Below are positions 1 to 8,137 of a DNA stretch of 33,048 bases, in pieces. Source of the stretch: a virus; the IMG/VR virus record IMGVR_UViG_3300047373_000219, positions 1 through 33,048 of that record. One strand, written 5' to 3'. The notes under the pieces were generated by a model. The model ran no database searches. It had not been told where the DNA came from and saw only the letters and a program-made list of their open reading frames with translations. Position 1 is the first letter of the stretch; each line of letters begins with the position of its first letter. The position numbers were made by a program, and so were the translations under genes.

Positions 1-619
1 TAGCCTGTGCATTGCTTGTACCTTCAATGGCTAAAAAACATCCTAGCTTAACAATTAGATTTGCTTCGTTTGCAGTTGTTGTTCCGTCTAAGTGAAGCGC
101 AGTAAACGTTGTGCTACCCGTTGCATCCGTAGCTACGGTAAATTCAATATCCCCCGGACTCGTTTCTGTAACGTCTATTCCCGTTACGCCTGTCTTTAGA
201 TTTGCTCCCGTAGATGTCAGCTCAATCCTGCCTTGGGTTGCTGTTGCTCCGTCAGCATAAACGTTCACAGCAGTTCCGTTACGGAACTCGGTGTAAAGTG
301 TAGTTAGTCTTGTGTCGGCTATATACTTGCTTGTTGCTGTGTCGTATGATAAAACGATGTTGTCAGCAGGTGTACTTGCGTTTACATCATCTATATCATT
401 CATTTCAAGAACTACAACACCCGTTGCCCCATTGACAGAATCCACCGCACCACCACCACCACCACCTACTGCAGTCGCTAAGTCACTTATCGTTATCTTC
501 TTGTTCGTTCCGTCGGCTGACATTGTATTGTCGCTCACGTCGATGATGTGCATCTCGTCCGTGCTCGCTACGTCTGCTCCCGCTAATGCGGTTAAATCTG
601 TAATCTTTTTTGTCGCCAT
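1..619 (-). CDS. Tail fibre protein, N-terminal part (continues across the window edge)
   Basis: This is the first 206 codons of a tail fibre that runs off the left edge without a stop. It begins MATKKITDLTALAGADV, a typical start for Bacteroidota phage fibres, followed by a VDVSD-like stretch and a polyglycine hinge near residues 50-55. The rest is Thr/Ser/Ala-rich and low in complexity, as in beta-rich fibre shafts. One base remains after the last full codon. Joined to the two bases at the right edge it makes ACT (Thr), and the frame then continues into the fibre segment at 33048-32336. The joined protein would be 443 residues. The ATG lies 51 bases after the connector gene, so it probably belongs to the portal and connector transcript. 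The function is inferred from composition, start sequence and position. Confidence 0.75.
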   Translation of the reverse strand, partial: MATKKITDLTALAGADVASTDEMHIIDVSDNTMSADGTNKKITISDLATAVGGGGGGAVDSVNGATGVVVLEMNDIDDVNASTPADNIVLSYDTATSKYIADTRLTTLYTEFRNGTAVNVYADGATATQGRIELTSTGANLKTGVTGIDVTETSPGDIEFTVATDATGSTTFTALHLDGTTTANEANLIVKLGCFLAIEGTSNAQA

Positions 620-670
620 TTGATTCGAGGTATTTCTCTAACCTGTGTATGTTAGCCTTCTTACGTTTGT

Positions 671-1246
671 TCATGCAAGCCCTAGTAGTCCTCTCAAGAG
701 CCTCTCAGCGTTCCTCGGGTAAGTGTAATCTACATTCAAACCTTGGGTGTAGTTACGCCCGTCAGGTGATACATCAGAGCCTGTGTTCTGTGTGTACTCA
801 GGGTAAACGCCTGTGTTGTTGCACAGGTACTCGATGAGCCGTTCCTTGTACCATGATGCGATGTCATTAGCGCTGTTCAAGATAGGTCGGATGTCTTCAG
901 CCGTTGCTGTCTGTGATTGCTCACTCCCCATCGCGACTACGCTGTTATTGACGAATCGCAAGCGTAGGTTCGGCACTACTTCATAAAAAGAGAACTGAAC
1001 AAGACAGGGAACGATGTAAGTGTCTAGCAATGTCTTGTAGTGAGAGTTACCTGCATCTGTAATCGTGCCATCCGCCACAAGGGTCTTAATCTTATCATAC
1101 AGCTTAGTCCCTAGAACGGGGTGAATCTCTTTCTCTTGCGCTGTCACGATGCAAGGGTACATGATGTTGTCATCCACGTTGTCATTTAACGCGGTGTCTG
1201 CCTTGACCCTGTTGGGGCTCGTGAGTATTGTTGTTGTGCTGCTCAT
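671..1246 (-). CDS. Head-tail connector / head completion protein
   Basis: This 191-residue protein follows the portal with an ATGA overlap. Its N-terminal half has an ILTSPN segment and then an IxxAQEKEIHPVLGTKLYDK helix pattern. That pattern is common in the small head-tail adaptor proteins of Bacteroidota phages (DUF6712-like) and resembles gp6/gp15-type connectors. The C-terminus is rich in Tyr, Asn and Arg (YTYPRNAERLLRGLLG). Such proteins form a ring under the portal and close the filled head. The position between portal and fibre supports this role. The family assignment is from memory of the pattern, and a different neck protein remains possible. Confidence 0.6.
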   Translation of the reverse strand: MSSTTTILTSPNRVKADTALNDNVDDNIMYPCIVTAQEKEIHPVLGTKLYDKIKTLVADGTITDAGNSHYKTLLDTYIVPCLVQFSFYEVVPNLRLRFVNNSVVAMGSEQSQTATAEDIRPILNSANDIASWYKERLIEYLCNNTGVYPEYTQNTGSDVSPDGRNYTQGLNVDYTYPRNAERLLRGLLGLA

Positions 1247-3189
1247 TTCGCGTCAGATGGTAAGTTAGGGTTATTCGGTGAGAAGCCTTTATGCTTCATG
1301 TCATTAGGTAGTTTAGCAACTTCAGGAGCGTTCTTCTTGATGCGGTATGGACCTCTTTCGGCAGGGTCGATTTCGTTAATCATCTTCTGCGCCTGTTTAC
1401 GGCTGATTCGCTCGTCGTCTTTCTTTAGGTAAGTCAGACGCATCCAATAATGATGACAGCGTGGACCACCTTTGAACTTCCAAACTGAGTAGGTGTTCTT
1501 GCCTCCCTCTCCGAAGCCTGCATTGACCACTCGTTTGCCTGCCTTCAAGATGTCTTCCTTCTTGTAGACCTTAGCTGCTTCTACCATCTTCTTGCAGAAC
1601 TCTCGTGAGCCTGCCTTCTTCCCTTGATTAATCTTCAGGGGAGCGTACTGATAGCGCACCTTGAAGAGAGGCGTGTCATCTTTGGACTCTCCATCGTAGC
1701 CTCCTGAAACGACCTTAGCGAATGTGTGTAGGTTGTCACGCACATCTTCTAGTTCATAGTCTACCTTCCTTTCGTCAACCAATTCATAGCCGTCCATTTC
1801 AAGGGGGCTTCCTGCGTCTATCAGACCATCCGCTACCCCGTCAACCACGTCAGATGAGAAAGTTGCTTCAGCGGGCTCTGAAGTGCCTTCAGGGAGAAAC
1901 ATCTCCCTTGCTGCCTCTTCGGTAAAGCCAAGCATCGCCACGAGAAGCTGAATGCCTTGCGGCTTGCTCAACTCACCTAGCTCTACTTTAGACACGATGT
2001 CAAGTGCTGCAGATATTTGAATACCTGTGTAGCTACGCTCTACCTCTCCTGTGTCTACATCATCATTGACAGACAGCCCGAGGAAGTCAGCAGGCTTCAG
2101 AGGAACGAAGTACAGGTCAAGCGAAACGCCCAATGTGCTGAACACAGGTTGTAGTCCTTGAAGCAGAATCTCTTGCATAGGAACAACTACTGAGTGATGG
2201 AACAAAGAGTAGCTGTCTCTGAGTTCATCTGCGTTGTTACCGAATCCTGAGCCGTCACCTCTGATGCCAAACAGCAACGGGCTAGTGACGCGATGACCCG
2301 ACAACACCTTGCCGTTCACCTCACTTGACAGGTACTCATACATACCATCTGTTCCGTTGTTTTGAACGGGTGTAAACGTAGGGGCGTTCTCTGCTCCGTC
2401 ATTGAATGTAATCAAGACTTTACCTGCACCTTCTGCACCACCAAACTTGTCATTGACTTTCGCCTCTATCATACGCTGCTCTTCGTCAGTCGGTATGCCT
2501 TGATTGAAGCTAATCAGCATCGAAGGGAACATGCCGTTCTTGATGTTGTTCAGATGGAAGTTCTGAATCTGTTGGTCGAGTTCTACATAGCCCGTGCTTC
2601 CGATGTAGTCAGGAAGTCCGTAGTAGTGAAACGAAGGTGCGTACCGCTTAATCTGCAAGATGCGAGAAGCCTCTGCTCTATCCTCTAAACAGAACTTCTT
2701 GTACACTAGGGGCTGCTCCCTTCTCTTCGTCCAATCATTCTTGTAATACCATAGCGGTATATCTCCATCTGAATCTGCAATGCCTGCTCTCAAACAGCGC
2801 ACAGGAACGTGTCTCATCTCGACTATCCGTGTGCGTGAACGATTCCATATAGTATTAACGTAGCATTGACCGTACAGCTTCAGGTCAAGAGCGAGCTTCT
2901 TTAGGATGTCCTTCTCACTACGAGAGATTAACGAGGTTAACTTTACCCATTGCTCTTTAGAGTCGTCATTAGCGTCTTTGTTCTTTGCGTCAAGACCCTC
3001 CCCGTATATCATCTCTCCGACCCCATTCACGATAGCCCCGTGAATGCTACTGCCGAGGTAAAGCTGTTCTAGGTATGTCCCGTACTCGTCTGCTTGTCCA
3101 TATTCCACATAGTCCTTCCCTTGCTTCTCTTCAAAAACGGGTACGTCATGGATAGGTAAATCGAATAGGCTGAATTTCACTTCACTCAT
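1243..3189 (-). CDS. Portal protein with a C-terminal extension
   Basis: At 648 residues this is the portal, the dodecameric channel at the capsid vertex through which DNA is packaged. The portal core covers roughly residues 30-440 and includes a YGQCYVNTIWNR stretch, a VPVRCLR segment, and the SPLLFGIRG and NADELRDSYSLFHHSVV region typical of Bacteroidota phage portals. After an acidic linker (about 440-500) comes an extra domain of about 150 residues with REFCKKM, VNAGFGEGG and GGPRCHHYWMR motifs, which recurs at the end of portals or proteases in this phage group. It overlaps its neighbours by 4 bases on each side. The portal lies about 13 kb downstream of the terminase instead of next to it. 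Confidence 0.85.
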   Translation of the reverse strand: MSEVKFSLFDLPIHDVPVFEEKQGKDYVEYGQADEYGTYLEQLYLGSSIHGAIVNGVGEMIYGEGLDAKNKDANDDSKEQWVKLTSLISRSEKDILKKLALDLKLYGQCYVNTIWNRSRTRIVEMRHVPVRCLRAGIADSDGDIPLWYYKNDWTKRREQPLVYKKFCLEDRAEASRILQIKRYAPSFHYYGLPDYIGSTGYVELDQQIQNFHLNNIKNGMFPSMLISFNQGIPTDEEQRMIEAKVNDKFGGAEGAGKVLITFNDGAENAPTFTPVQNNGTDGMYEYLSSEVNGKVLSGHRVTSPLLFGIRGDGSGFGNNADELRDSYSLFHHSVVVPMQEILLQGLQPVFSTLGVSLDLYFVPLKPADFLGLSVNDDVDTGEVERSYTGIQISAALDIVSKVELGELSKPQGIQLLVAMLGFTEEAAREMFLPEGTSEPAEATFSSDVVDGVADGLIDAGSPLEMDGYELVDERKVDYELEDVRDNLHTFAKVVSGGYDGESKDDTPLFKVRYQYAPLKINQGKKAGSREFCKKMVEAAKVYKKEDILKAGKRVVNAGFGEGGKNTYSVWKFKGGPRCHHYWMRLTYLKKDDERISRKQAQKMINEIDPAERGPYRIKKNAPEVAKLPNDMKHKGFSPNNPNLPSDAK

Positions 3190-3596
3190 TGCTCGTATGC
3201 TTTGTAAGTTTGGGGTATGGTGTAGTCTTTGATTTCCCTGTATCCTTCTTCGCCCGTCACACGTGAGAGGTGAGCGTAGCAGGTCATGTGGGTTAATAGC
3301 GTGTCTCCTAGTCCGTCATCGGCTCGAACCAACACCTCATAAAACCCTGCGGGATACTCAGGGTTCTCTAATTTCACGATACCTGAAGAAAGGTTTTCGG
3401 CTCCCACATTGATGAAGATAGTTCCCGTCAACACTCGGTCATTCCAAGAGATAGCCTGTAGTTGAACGGCTTTAACCTGCCTCGTAGCTTCGCTCGTCAG
3501 AACGATTTCCCATGTGTAGCTAGAAAGTTCCAAGTCACGAGGTACTATTCCAAGCGACAGAGAGAGGGTGTTTGTTCCTTGGGTTAACACTATCAT
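3186..3596 (-). CDS. Hypothetical virion-region protein
   Basis: This 136-residue protein is not recognised. The chosen start is the ATG at 3596; the frame also opens upstream with a TTG at 3605, which is less likely. The sequence alternates polar and hydrophobic residues (LSLSLGIVPRD, WEIVLTSEATRQV), suggesting an all-beta fold. It overlaps the portal start by 4 bases and comes just after a terminator that follows the tail-tube gene. It is therefore either expressed by read-through or from an unseen promoter. A small head or neck accessory protein is the most natural guess from position alone. Confidence 0.6.
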   Translation of the reverse strand: MIVLTQGTNTLSLSLGIVPRDLELSSYTWEIVLTSEATRQVKAVQLQAISWNDRVLTGTIFINVGAENLSSGIVKLENPEYPAGFYEVLVRADDGLGDTLLTHMTCYAHLSRVTGEEGYREIKDYTIPQTYKAYEQ

Positions 3597-3628
3597 GCTT
3601 ATCAATATGAAGGTACAAATAACGTGAC

Positions 3629-3653
3629 AAAAAAAGGGACACCGAAGTGTCCC
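3629..3653 (-). terminator. Rho-independent terminator after the tail-tube gene
   Basis: Read on the minus strand, a 7-bp perfect stem (GGGACAC with GTGTCCC) closes on a TTCG tetraloop and is followed by seven T residues. It lies 28 bases after the tail-tube stop and before the portal group. It should end or reduce transcription after the abundant capsid and tail-tube messages. Confidence 0.85.
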
Positions 3654-3680
3654 CTTTCCTAATCCAACCCCTAATCAAAT

Positions 3681-4244
3681 CTATGATGGGTTCGTAACAG
3701 TAAACGAGGCTGTTCCTGTGACTGCATCGAACGGATAATCAGCTTCAGATGAATCAGCAGAAGCGATGACCTGCTGAGGGAATACGCTCTCCTCTGCTGT
3801 GATAGTCAAGGTGTAACCGCTAAGGTCAGTACGAGCCGTTCCAATGGACATCGTAGAAGCCTCTACAACACAACCATTAGCCAAGCCCATGCAGTAAACC
3901 TTATCGTTAGCGTCCATCACGTACACAAAGGTGCGTGTCTGAATCACCTTCTGCAACTCTACTGAGTCTGCAGATGTCAGTTTATGCAAGACAACCTCTA
4001 AGGTCGCTTTGTAGTTGGCGCTCCCTGCAACTTCGTTGCTTACCTCCACCGTCATTCCTGACGAGTTAGGACGAACATCATAGCGGAAGACTGTTTGAGC
4101 ATCGTCGATGCCTGTGAGTTCTCCTGCTGCAATAGTCATCCCCGCAAAAAAGGTAGGGTCAAAATCACTGAGATAGATAGCCTTGACACCCCCTACGGAA
4201 TCCTTACAGGCTAAGCCTCTTGCGCTAGTTAGTGTACAAGCCAT
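3681..4244 (-). CDS. Major tail tube protein (putative)
   Basis: This 187-residue protein lies directly after the capsid gene and before a strong terminator, as expected for a highly expressed virion protein. It starts MACTLTSARGLACKDSVGG and contains alternating beta strands with a YKATLEVVLHKLT centre. It ends in a segment that reads like the sheet-forming C-terminus of tail-tube or Ig-like virion proteins. Proteins of this form (CxLTxGxxxxCxDxxGG near the N-terminus) are usual tail-tube subunits in Bacteroidota siphoviruses, where they stack around the tape measure. The assignment rests on that N-terminal pattern, size and position. Confidence 0.65.
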   Translation of the reverse strand: MACTLTSARGLACKDSVGGVKAIYLSDFDPTFFAGMTIAAGELTGIDDAQTVFRYDVRPNSSGMTVEVSNEVAGSANYKATLEVVLHKLTSADSVELQKVIQTRTFVYVMDANDKVYCMGLANGCVVEASTMSIGTARTDLSGYTLTITAEESVFPQQVIASADSSEADYPFDAVTGTASFTVTNPS

Positions 4245-4250
4245 CTGTTA

Positions 4251-5249
4251 TCAAGTGAAGTTGAATCCGACAACACCGTCAGTAGGTACACCTACTTGAA
4301 CGCCTGCTGCGAAGTTCATGGTTACAACAACTGAATCCTTGCCGTCATACTGATACGTAGGAATCAAATCTGCAGACGTATCACCTGTATAGTTGTTCGT
4401 TCCAACAACAACGTTTTCAGGGTATGTGAATACCATGACGTCTTTGTCATTCGGGATGCCGTATGTTGGGTACACAGGGTAGCCCAAGTAAGTCACACCT
4501 GAGAACGCTTGGTCAGTACCCTTCATGTTCACACCTTGGTCAGAACCTGCTTCAGCGAGAGCCTGCAAGTAGAAACCGAACGCCTCGTAAGAGCAATAGA
4601 ATCCTGCTCCGGGGCGTTGGAACAAAGCAGGGTTAGCTGCTGCTGCGTCATAAACGAGAGCGAAGATGTCCAAGATATTACCCTTAGCCCATGCGGTTGC
4701 TCCTGTGTCAGCTTCAACGAAACCTGCCATCGCAGATGCGTCGATTCCGTCTTCGTCAATCGTGCCGTCATTAGACAACAACCCTAATCCCCAAATCGAA
4801 GTGTCAGGGTCAGGGTTAGCATCACCTACCCACATGAGGCGCTCTAATTGCTCACCTGCCTTTGCGGCTACTGTGGCGAGAAGGAAGTCAGAGAACGCAG
4901 GCGGCAAATCGCCGTTACGCCGCATATTGCCTTGAGCAGCTACCCATGTAGGGAAGATTGTCTTGCGGCAAATGACCTCGTAAACTTGACAATCGTTCAA
5001 CGTCAACACCTGCTCAGAGAGGCTAGTGTTTGAACCATCAGAAGGCGAGCAAGATGCTGCCTGAATCGGGTTCGTCGAAACGATGTTATTGATTACTGCT
5101 TTTCGTGTTACCCCTTCAATGAGTCGGGCACGACCTTTAGCGATTGTGTCAGCGCCATTGATGGCTGCTGTGACGTAAGGCATCGCCAAGTCACCTGCAT
5201 AAGTGTTGGCTTGGACGTCGATGTCGAAGTTATACTTCTTCTGTGACAT
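4251..5249 (-). CDS. Major capsid protein
   Basis: This 332-residue protein is the likely HK97-fold shell subunit. It begins MSQKKYNFDIDVQANTYAG, has a long central helix region (PAFSDFLLATVAAKAGEQLE, about residues 118-137) and a C-terminal half rich in beta strands and Gly. It contains LGYPVYPTYGIPND and VVVGTNNYTGDTSAD segments, which look like the P-domain and A-domain of capsid proteins. It follows the acidic scaffold-like gene by 5 bases and precedes the tail tube by 6. Protease, scaffold, capsid is the usual head-gene order, which supports the call. The candidate promoter at 8.1 kb would be its main source of transcription. Confidence 0.85.
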   Translation of the reverse strand: MSQKKYNFDIDVQANTYAGDLAMPYVTAAINGADTIAKGRARLIEGVTRKAVINNIVSTNPIQAASCSPSDGSNTSLSEQVLTLNDCQVYEVICRKTIFPTWVAAQGNMRRNGDLPPAFSDFLLATVAAKAGEQLERLMWVGDANPDPDTSIWGLGLLSNDGTIDEDGIDASAMAGFVEADTGATAWAKGNILDIFALVYDAAAANPALFQRPGAGFYCSYEAFGFYLQALAEAGSDQGVNMKGTDQAFSGVTYLGYPVYPTYGIPNDKDVMVFTYPENVVVGTNNYTGDTSADLIPTYQYDGKDSVVVTMNFAAGVQVGVPTDGVVGFNFT

Positions 5250-5254
5250 GGTTA

Positions 5255-5929
5255 TCAGTTAAAATTAAGAATATCGTTCAATGCTTTCTCCGTTGGGTTA
5301 ACGAACGCAGCAGTAGTACGTTTAGCTGCTGAAAGTTCTGTAGGTGCAGGAGTCACCTTAACGCCCTCGGTTGCGGGAAGGTCTTCTACCTTCTCTACTC
5401 GTGAGAGCAATGCTGAGAAGCCTTCGCTCAGTTGTTGAGCCAAAGCCGTGAAATCTTCTTGAGTAACGAAGTTGACCTCGGGTGCTTCTTCAGCAACCGC
5501 CTCTTCGCTCATCTCTTCCTTCTTCTTGCCGTATCCCATCTGCTCTACCACAGCGATTACTTTCTCTGCGATGTCATCTTCAAGACCAATCTCTTTGAGT
5601 TTGTCTTTCATGCCCATCTCTTCCTTCTCCTCTTCTTCGAAATCCTCTTTCTCTTGGTCTACCTGCATCTCATCGGTGTTGTCATCACCCATAGCTGAGA
5701 GACGCCCGTCTTCTACCTTGATGATTGTGCCATCTTCGAGTGTGTACTCTCCTGCTTGAAGTTCCTCAGTCTGACCCTCTTCGGTCATGACGAATAGTTC
5801 GGCTCCCATGCTCATCTCGTCAGCTTCGGTAACGACCATACGTCCGTCATCTAACTTGGCTTCTGCGTAGAACTTACGCATCTGAGGAAGGTTAAGCATC
5901 TCCCTGATTTTTAGAATTGTGTTACTCAT
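5255..5929 (-). CDS. Scaffolding protein-like acidic protein
   Basis: This 224-residue protein is highly acidic in its middle (a run of Asp and Glu at about residues 85-108) and has predicted coiled-coil segments before and after. The part at 155-185 (FTALAQQLSEGFSALLSRVEK) is strongly helical. The N-terminal 80 residues look like a small beta domain that ends in TLEDGTIIKVEDGRL, a pattern common in proteins encoded just before the capsid of Bacteroidota phages. Scaffolds template the procapsid and are then cleaved or released. Position between protease and capsid supports this. It could also be a decoration or capsid-assembly chaperone. Confidence 0.65.
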   Translation of the reverse strand: MSNTILKIREMLNLPQMRKFYAEAKLDDGRMVVTEADEMSMGAELFVMTEEGQTEELQAGEYTLEDGTIIKVEDGRLSAMGDDNTDEMQVDQEKEDFEEEEKEEMGMKDKLKEIGLEDDIAEKVIAVVEQMGYGKKKEEMSEEAVAEEAPEVNFVTQEDFTALAQQLSEGFSALLSRVEKVEDLPATEGVKVTPAPTELSAAKRTTAAFVNPTEKALNDILNFN

Positions 5930-5981
5930 AATATCTGCAGTTATTACACCCTTACATAGAACGGGCGCTTAGTTGTTTCTT

Positions 5982-6821
5982 TTACTGTGCTTCACGCCAT
6001 TCCCATCGGGGTAACTCATGTGAGCCTGACATGTGGAAACGCCCGAACCAACCGCCTAAACGAGGCGTGTTGAAACCTTTCTCAGTCGCCCATCCTGCGA
6101 ACCTATCGCCAAGCATTTTATAGCTACCTAACCTCAAGTGATGAACGCTCTCTTGATAGGCTTGCAAATCTTGATTGACCCTATCGACTGATGTCGGCAC
6201 ATACCACTTCTGATGTGTATGCCCTCTTACTATTACAGATGCGTCAGGGAACTGCGCGCTATCAAGGTCTACCTCCAACACGCCCTTACTGCGCTTTGCG
6301 TTTCCCCCGTATCCGTGATGATAATGCACTAAACTTGACCTACGTGCATTCCCGTCATTCTTCATCAGGTGGAACTTCAAGTACCCTGCATAACCACCAA
6401 CGTGAATGTCATGCTTATCGTGCCTCAGAAGGGAAGCGAGGCGGTCAAGAGGAGATGTGTGCAAACGTTTCTCAATACTCGTTTCATGATTGCCTCTCCC
6501 TAAGAACCGAACGTGCGGATGCTTCTTCAAGAACTCGTAGCTGTCGTCAATGACATTGTCGAGGTAGGTGATGCTCTTGTACTCAGGTCGCAAGTCGCTA
6601 TATGTTCCTCTTGGGTCATACTTGCCCTGCATTAGGTCGAACCAATCACCGAACACGAACACATCCGCGCCAATCGACTTAGCTTCATTCAAGTGTTTGA
6701 TTAAGCGAGGTCGGTCACACTTCATGCTGTCGTAGTGAACATCAGAGATAAAGAGAACGTTGTGTTCCCTACCTTCTTTCTCTACCCGAAAATTAGTCCT
6801 ACTCTTTTGCCTGATAATCAT
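5982..6821 (-). CDS. Calcineurin-like metallophosphoesterase
   Basis: This 279-residue enzyme shows all five metallophosphoesterase motifs in order: SDVH (Asp27, His29), GDWFD (Asp59), GRGNHE (Asn111, His112), a YHHG segment (about His168-169) and GHTH (200-203). These residues bind two metal ions and cleave phosphomono- or diesters. The spacing resembles the LpxH/MPE-like branch. It overlaps the protease gene by 4 bases and precedes the scaffold, so it sits inside the head module. The substrate cannot be read from the sequence: a nucleic-acid nuclease, a cyclic-nucleotide or signal phosphodiesterase, or a phosphatase linked to DNA modification are all possible. Confidence 0.85.
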   Translation of the reverse strand: MIIRQKSRTNFRVEKEGREHNVLFISDVHYDSMKCDRPRLIKHLNEAKSIGADVFVFGDWFDLMQGKYDPRGTYSDLRPEYKSITYLDNVIDDSYEFLKKHPHVRFLGRGNHETSIEKRLHTSPLDRLASLLRHDKHDIHVGGYAGYLKFHLMKNDGNARRSSLVHYHHGYGGNAKRSKGVLEVDLDSAQFPDASVIVRGHTHQKWYVPTSVDRVNQDLQAYQESVHHLRLGSYKMLGDRFAGWATEKGFNTPRLGGWFGRFHMSGSHELPRWEWREAQ

Positions 6822-8005
6822 TCTATCTTGTCTAGTTCTTTCAGTTTACCCCTACTCCAATTAAGTGCGGCTTTACCTCCCCACAACAGGTAGCTAATCG
6901 TTCCGCAAGCTGAGGTATCGCCCTCGTCATAATCATCAGCAGCACGGCTGAGGTAGCTGTACATTCTACCAATCGTTTCCTCACTAATCGCTTCGCCTGC
7001 TGCTAACTGCTGCGCTCGAACTTTACCTGTTTGGGTTGCACACTTGTTTCCGTTCTTCTCGTTTAACTCTATGCCTCGCTTCGCATTGTTGCGAACACCT
7101 TCGCCATAGTCGCTGAAAGACTCTAGCTCTACTGCCTCTGCTTTGATAGGGACGCAGTTGGGGACACGCTTGCCGTTCTTCTCTTTGAAGCCAATCATCT
7201 CGTAACCTTCCCAACAAGGTGTGTCCTTTAGCTTCGTTGGATACTCGCTGTGACTCTCACACGGCATATACAGAACCTCATCTTCAAAGTCCATCTCATG
7301 ATGCCCCACACATTGCAAGAACAACTCTCCATATAGTTCGGCTTCCTCTGCTGTCGCAAACACAGGTTGTCCTTCGATTAGGAACAGAGGGTTCATCTCT
7401 TCAAGAACGATGCTCTGTAATTGCCTTAGCTGCTCAGGGTCATCAGGACAGTTAGGGCACGGCTTCCTGTCTTGCTTGCTTGCGTTGATGAGAGAGTCTA
7501 CGAAGAACCCTTCAATACTGAACCCACGAACGTCTTTGTCTTTCACCTGTCCCCACACCTTCTCGTTGTTCACCCTTACTGAGAGCATCCATGTTCCAAC
7601 AGGAAGTTTGAAGTTGTAGAGTGCGCTCTTGTCAGCTTTCTCGTCTTCAATTATCCATGACTCCACAGCCGTGACATCACCGATTTCGAAGTCATGCTCG
7701 TAAGTCGCCTCGTTGGTTTTCATGTCACGCATATACTTATCTGCAATCAGCCGAATCGTTTCTGCGCTGAAGAACACCTCATATTCTTCACCTGTAAATT
7801 CATCCACACGCAGTATCTTCTTGTCAGGAATCAACGCAGGACCAACCAACAATCTCTTGTCATCTTCTGCCTGCGCAAGTATGTACTGAGTGTGGTTGTT
7901 GAAGTAGACAAAGTTCTCTTCGATGGCAGGAAATTTGACCAAGGAAACTGCCTGAATACCTGCGTCTTCAAGTGCGTCGTCGAGTAATAATTCTACTAAT
8001 TTCAT
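6818..8005 (-). CDS. Prohead protease, XkdF-type, with C-terminal domain
   Basis: This 395-residue protein has an N-terminal domain (about 1-175) with LVGPALIPDKKI, a TYEHD segment, VESWIIED, LPVGTWMLSVRV and VRGFSIEGFF. These are the conserved blocks of the XkdF-like family of putative phage serine proteases that mature the procapsid. A linker with a PCPNCPDD cluster follows. The C-terminal 90 residues (from GVRNNAKRGIELNEK to WGGKAALNWSRGKL) form a small domain often attached to head proteins in this phage group. Its start is 43 bases downstream of a repeated promoter-like element, making it the first gene of the head module. Confidence 0.75.
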   Translation of the reverse strand: MKLVELLLDDALEDAGIQAVSLVKFPAIEENFVYFNNHTQYILAQAEDDKRLLVGPALIPDKKILRVDEFTGEEYEVFFSAETIRLIADKYMRDMKTNEATYEHDFEIGDVTAVESWIIEDEKADKSALYNFKLPVGTWMLSVRVNNEKVWGQVKDKDVRGFSIEGFFVDSLINASKQDRKPCPNCPDDPEQLRQLQSIVLEEMNPLFLIEGQPVFATAEEAELYGELFLQCVGHHEMDFEDEVLYMPCESHSEYPTKLKDTPCWEGYEMIGFKEKNGKRVPNCVPIKAEAVELESFSDYGEGVRNNAKRGIELNEKNGNKCATQTGKVRAQQLAAGEAISEETIGRMYSYLSRAADDYDEGDTSACGTISYLLWGGKAALNWSRGKLKELDKIE

Positions 8006-8048
8006 GGAAATCTCTATTTAATCCTGAAGGGTGTTTTCGCTAGCGAGA

Positions 8049-8137
8049 ATGAATTTAGCCTATATCTGTAACGCTCTTGTTCAAAGAAAGATGAACGTTA
8101 AAATTCCTAGCGGGGGTACTCAGAGAGAGGCAGTTTT
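8049..8137 (-). promoter_or_regulatory. Promoter-like repeat Y upstream of the head module
   Basis: This element fills most of the gap between the tape measure and protease genes. Reading the minus strand, it has a CTCTCTCT tract, GCTAGG, TTTTAACGTTC, CTTTGAACAA, CGTTAC and then a TAAATTC box at 8057-8051. The block from TAGGA to CGTTAC matches the copy at 22.4 kb at about 36 of 43 positions. The TTTG and TAAATT pair resembles the Bacteroidota -33/-7 promoter, though the gap of about 24 is long. A second palindrome-like TTCTCGCTAGCGA lies just downstream. Confidence 0.55.

Noticed and set aside
483-674. A 63-residue frame that starts with ATGA overlap at the connector stop and runs into the fibre gene
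   Set aside because: After the first 20 codons it lies in another frame of the fibre gene and turns very basic and low in complexity. The coupled start may only help translation of the fibre.
4529-4787. Overlapping frames on both strands inside the capsid gene
   Set aside because: They are shadows of the capsid gene with unusual composition and no start signals.
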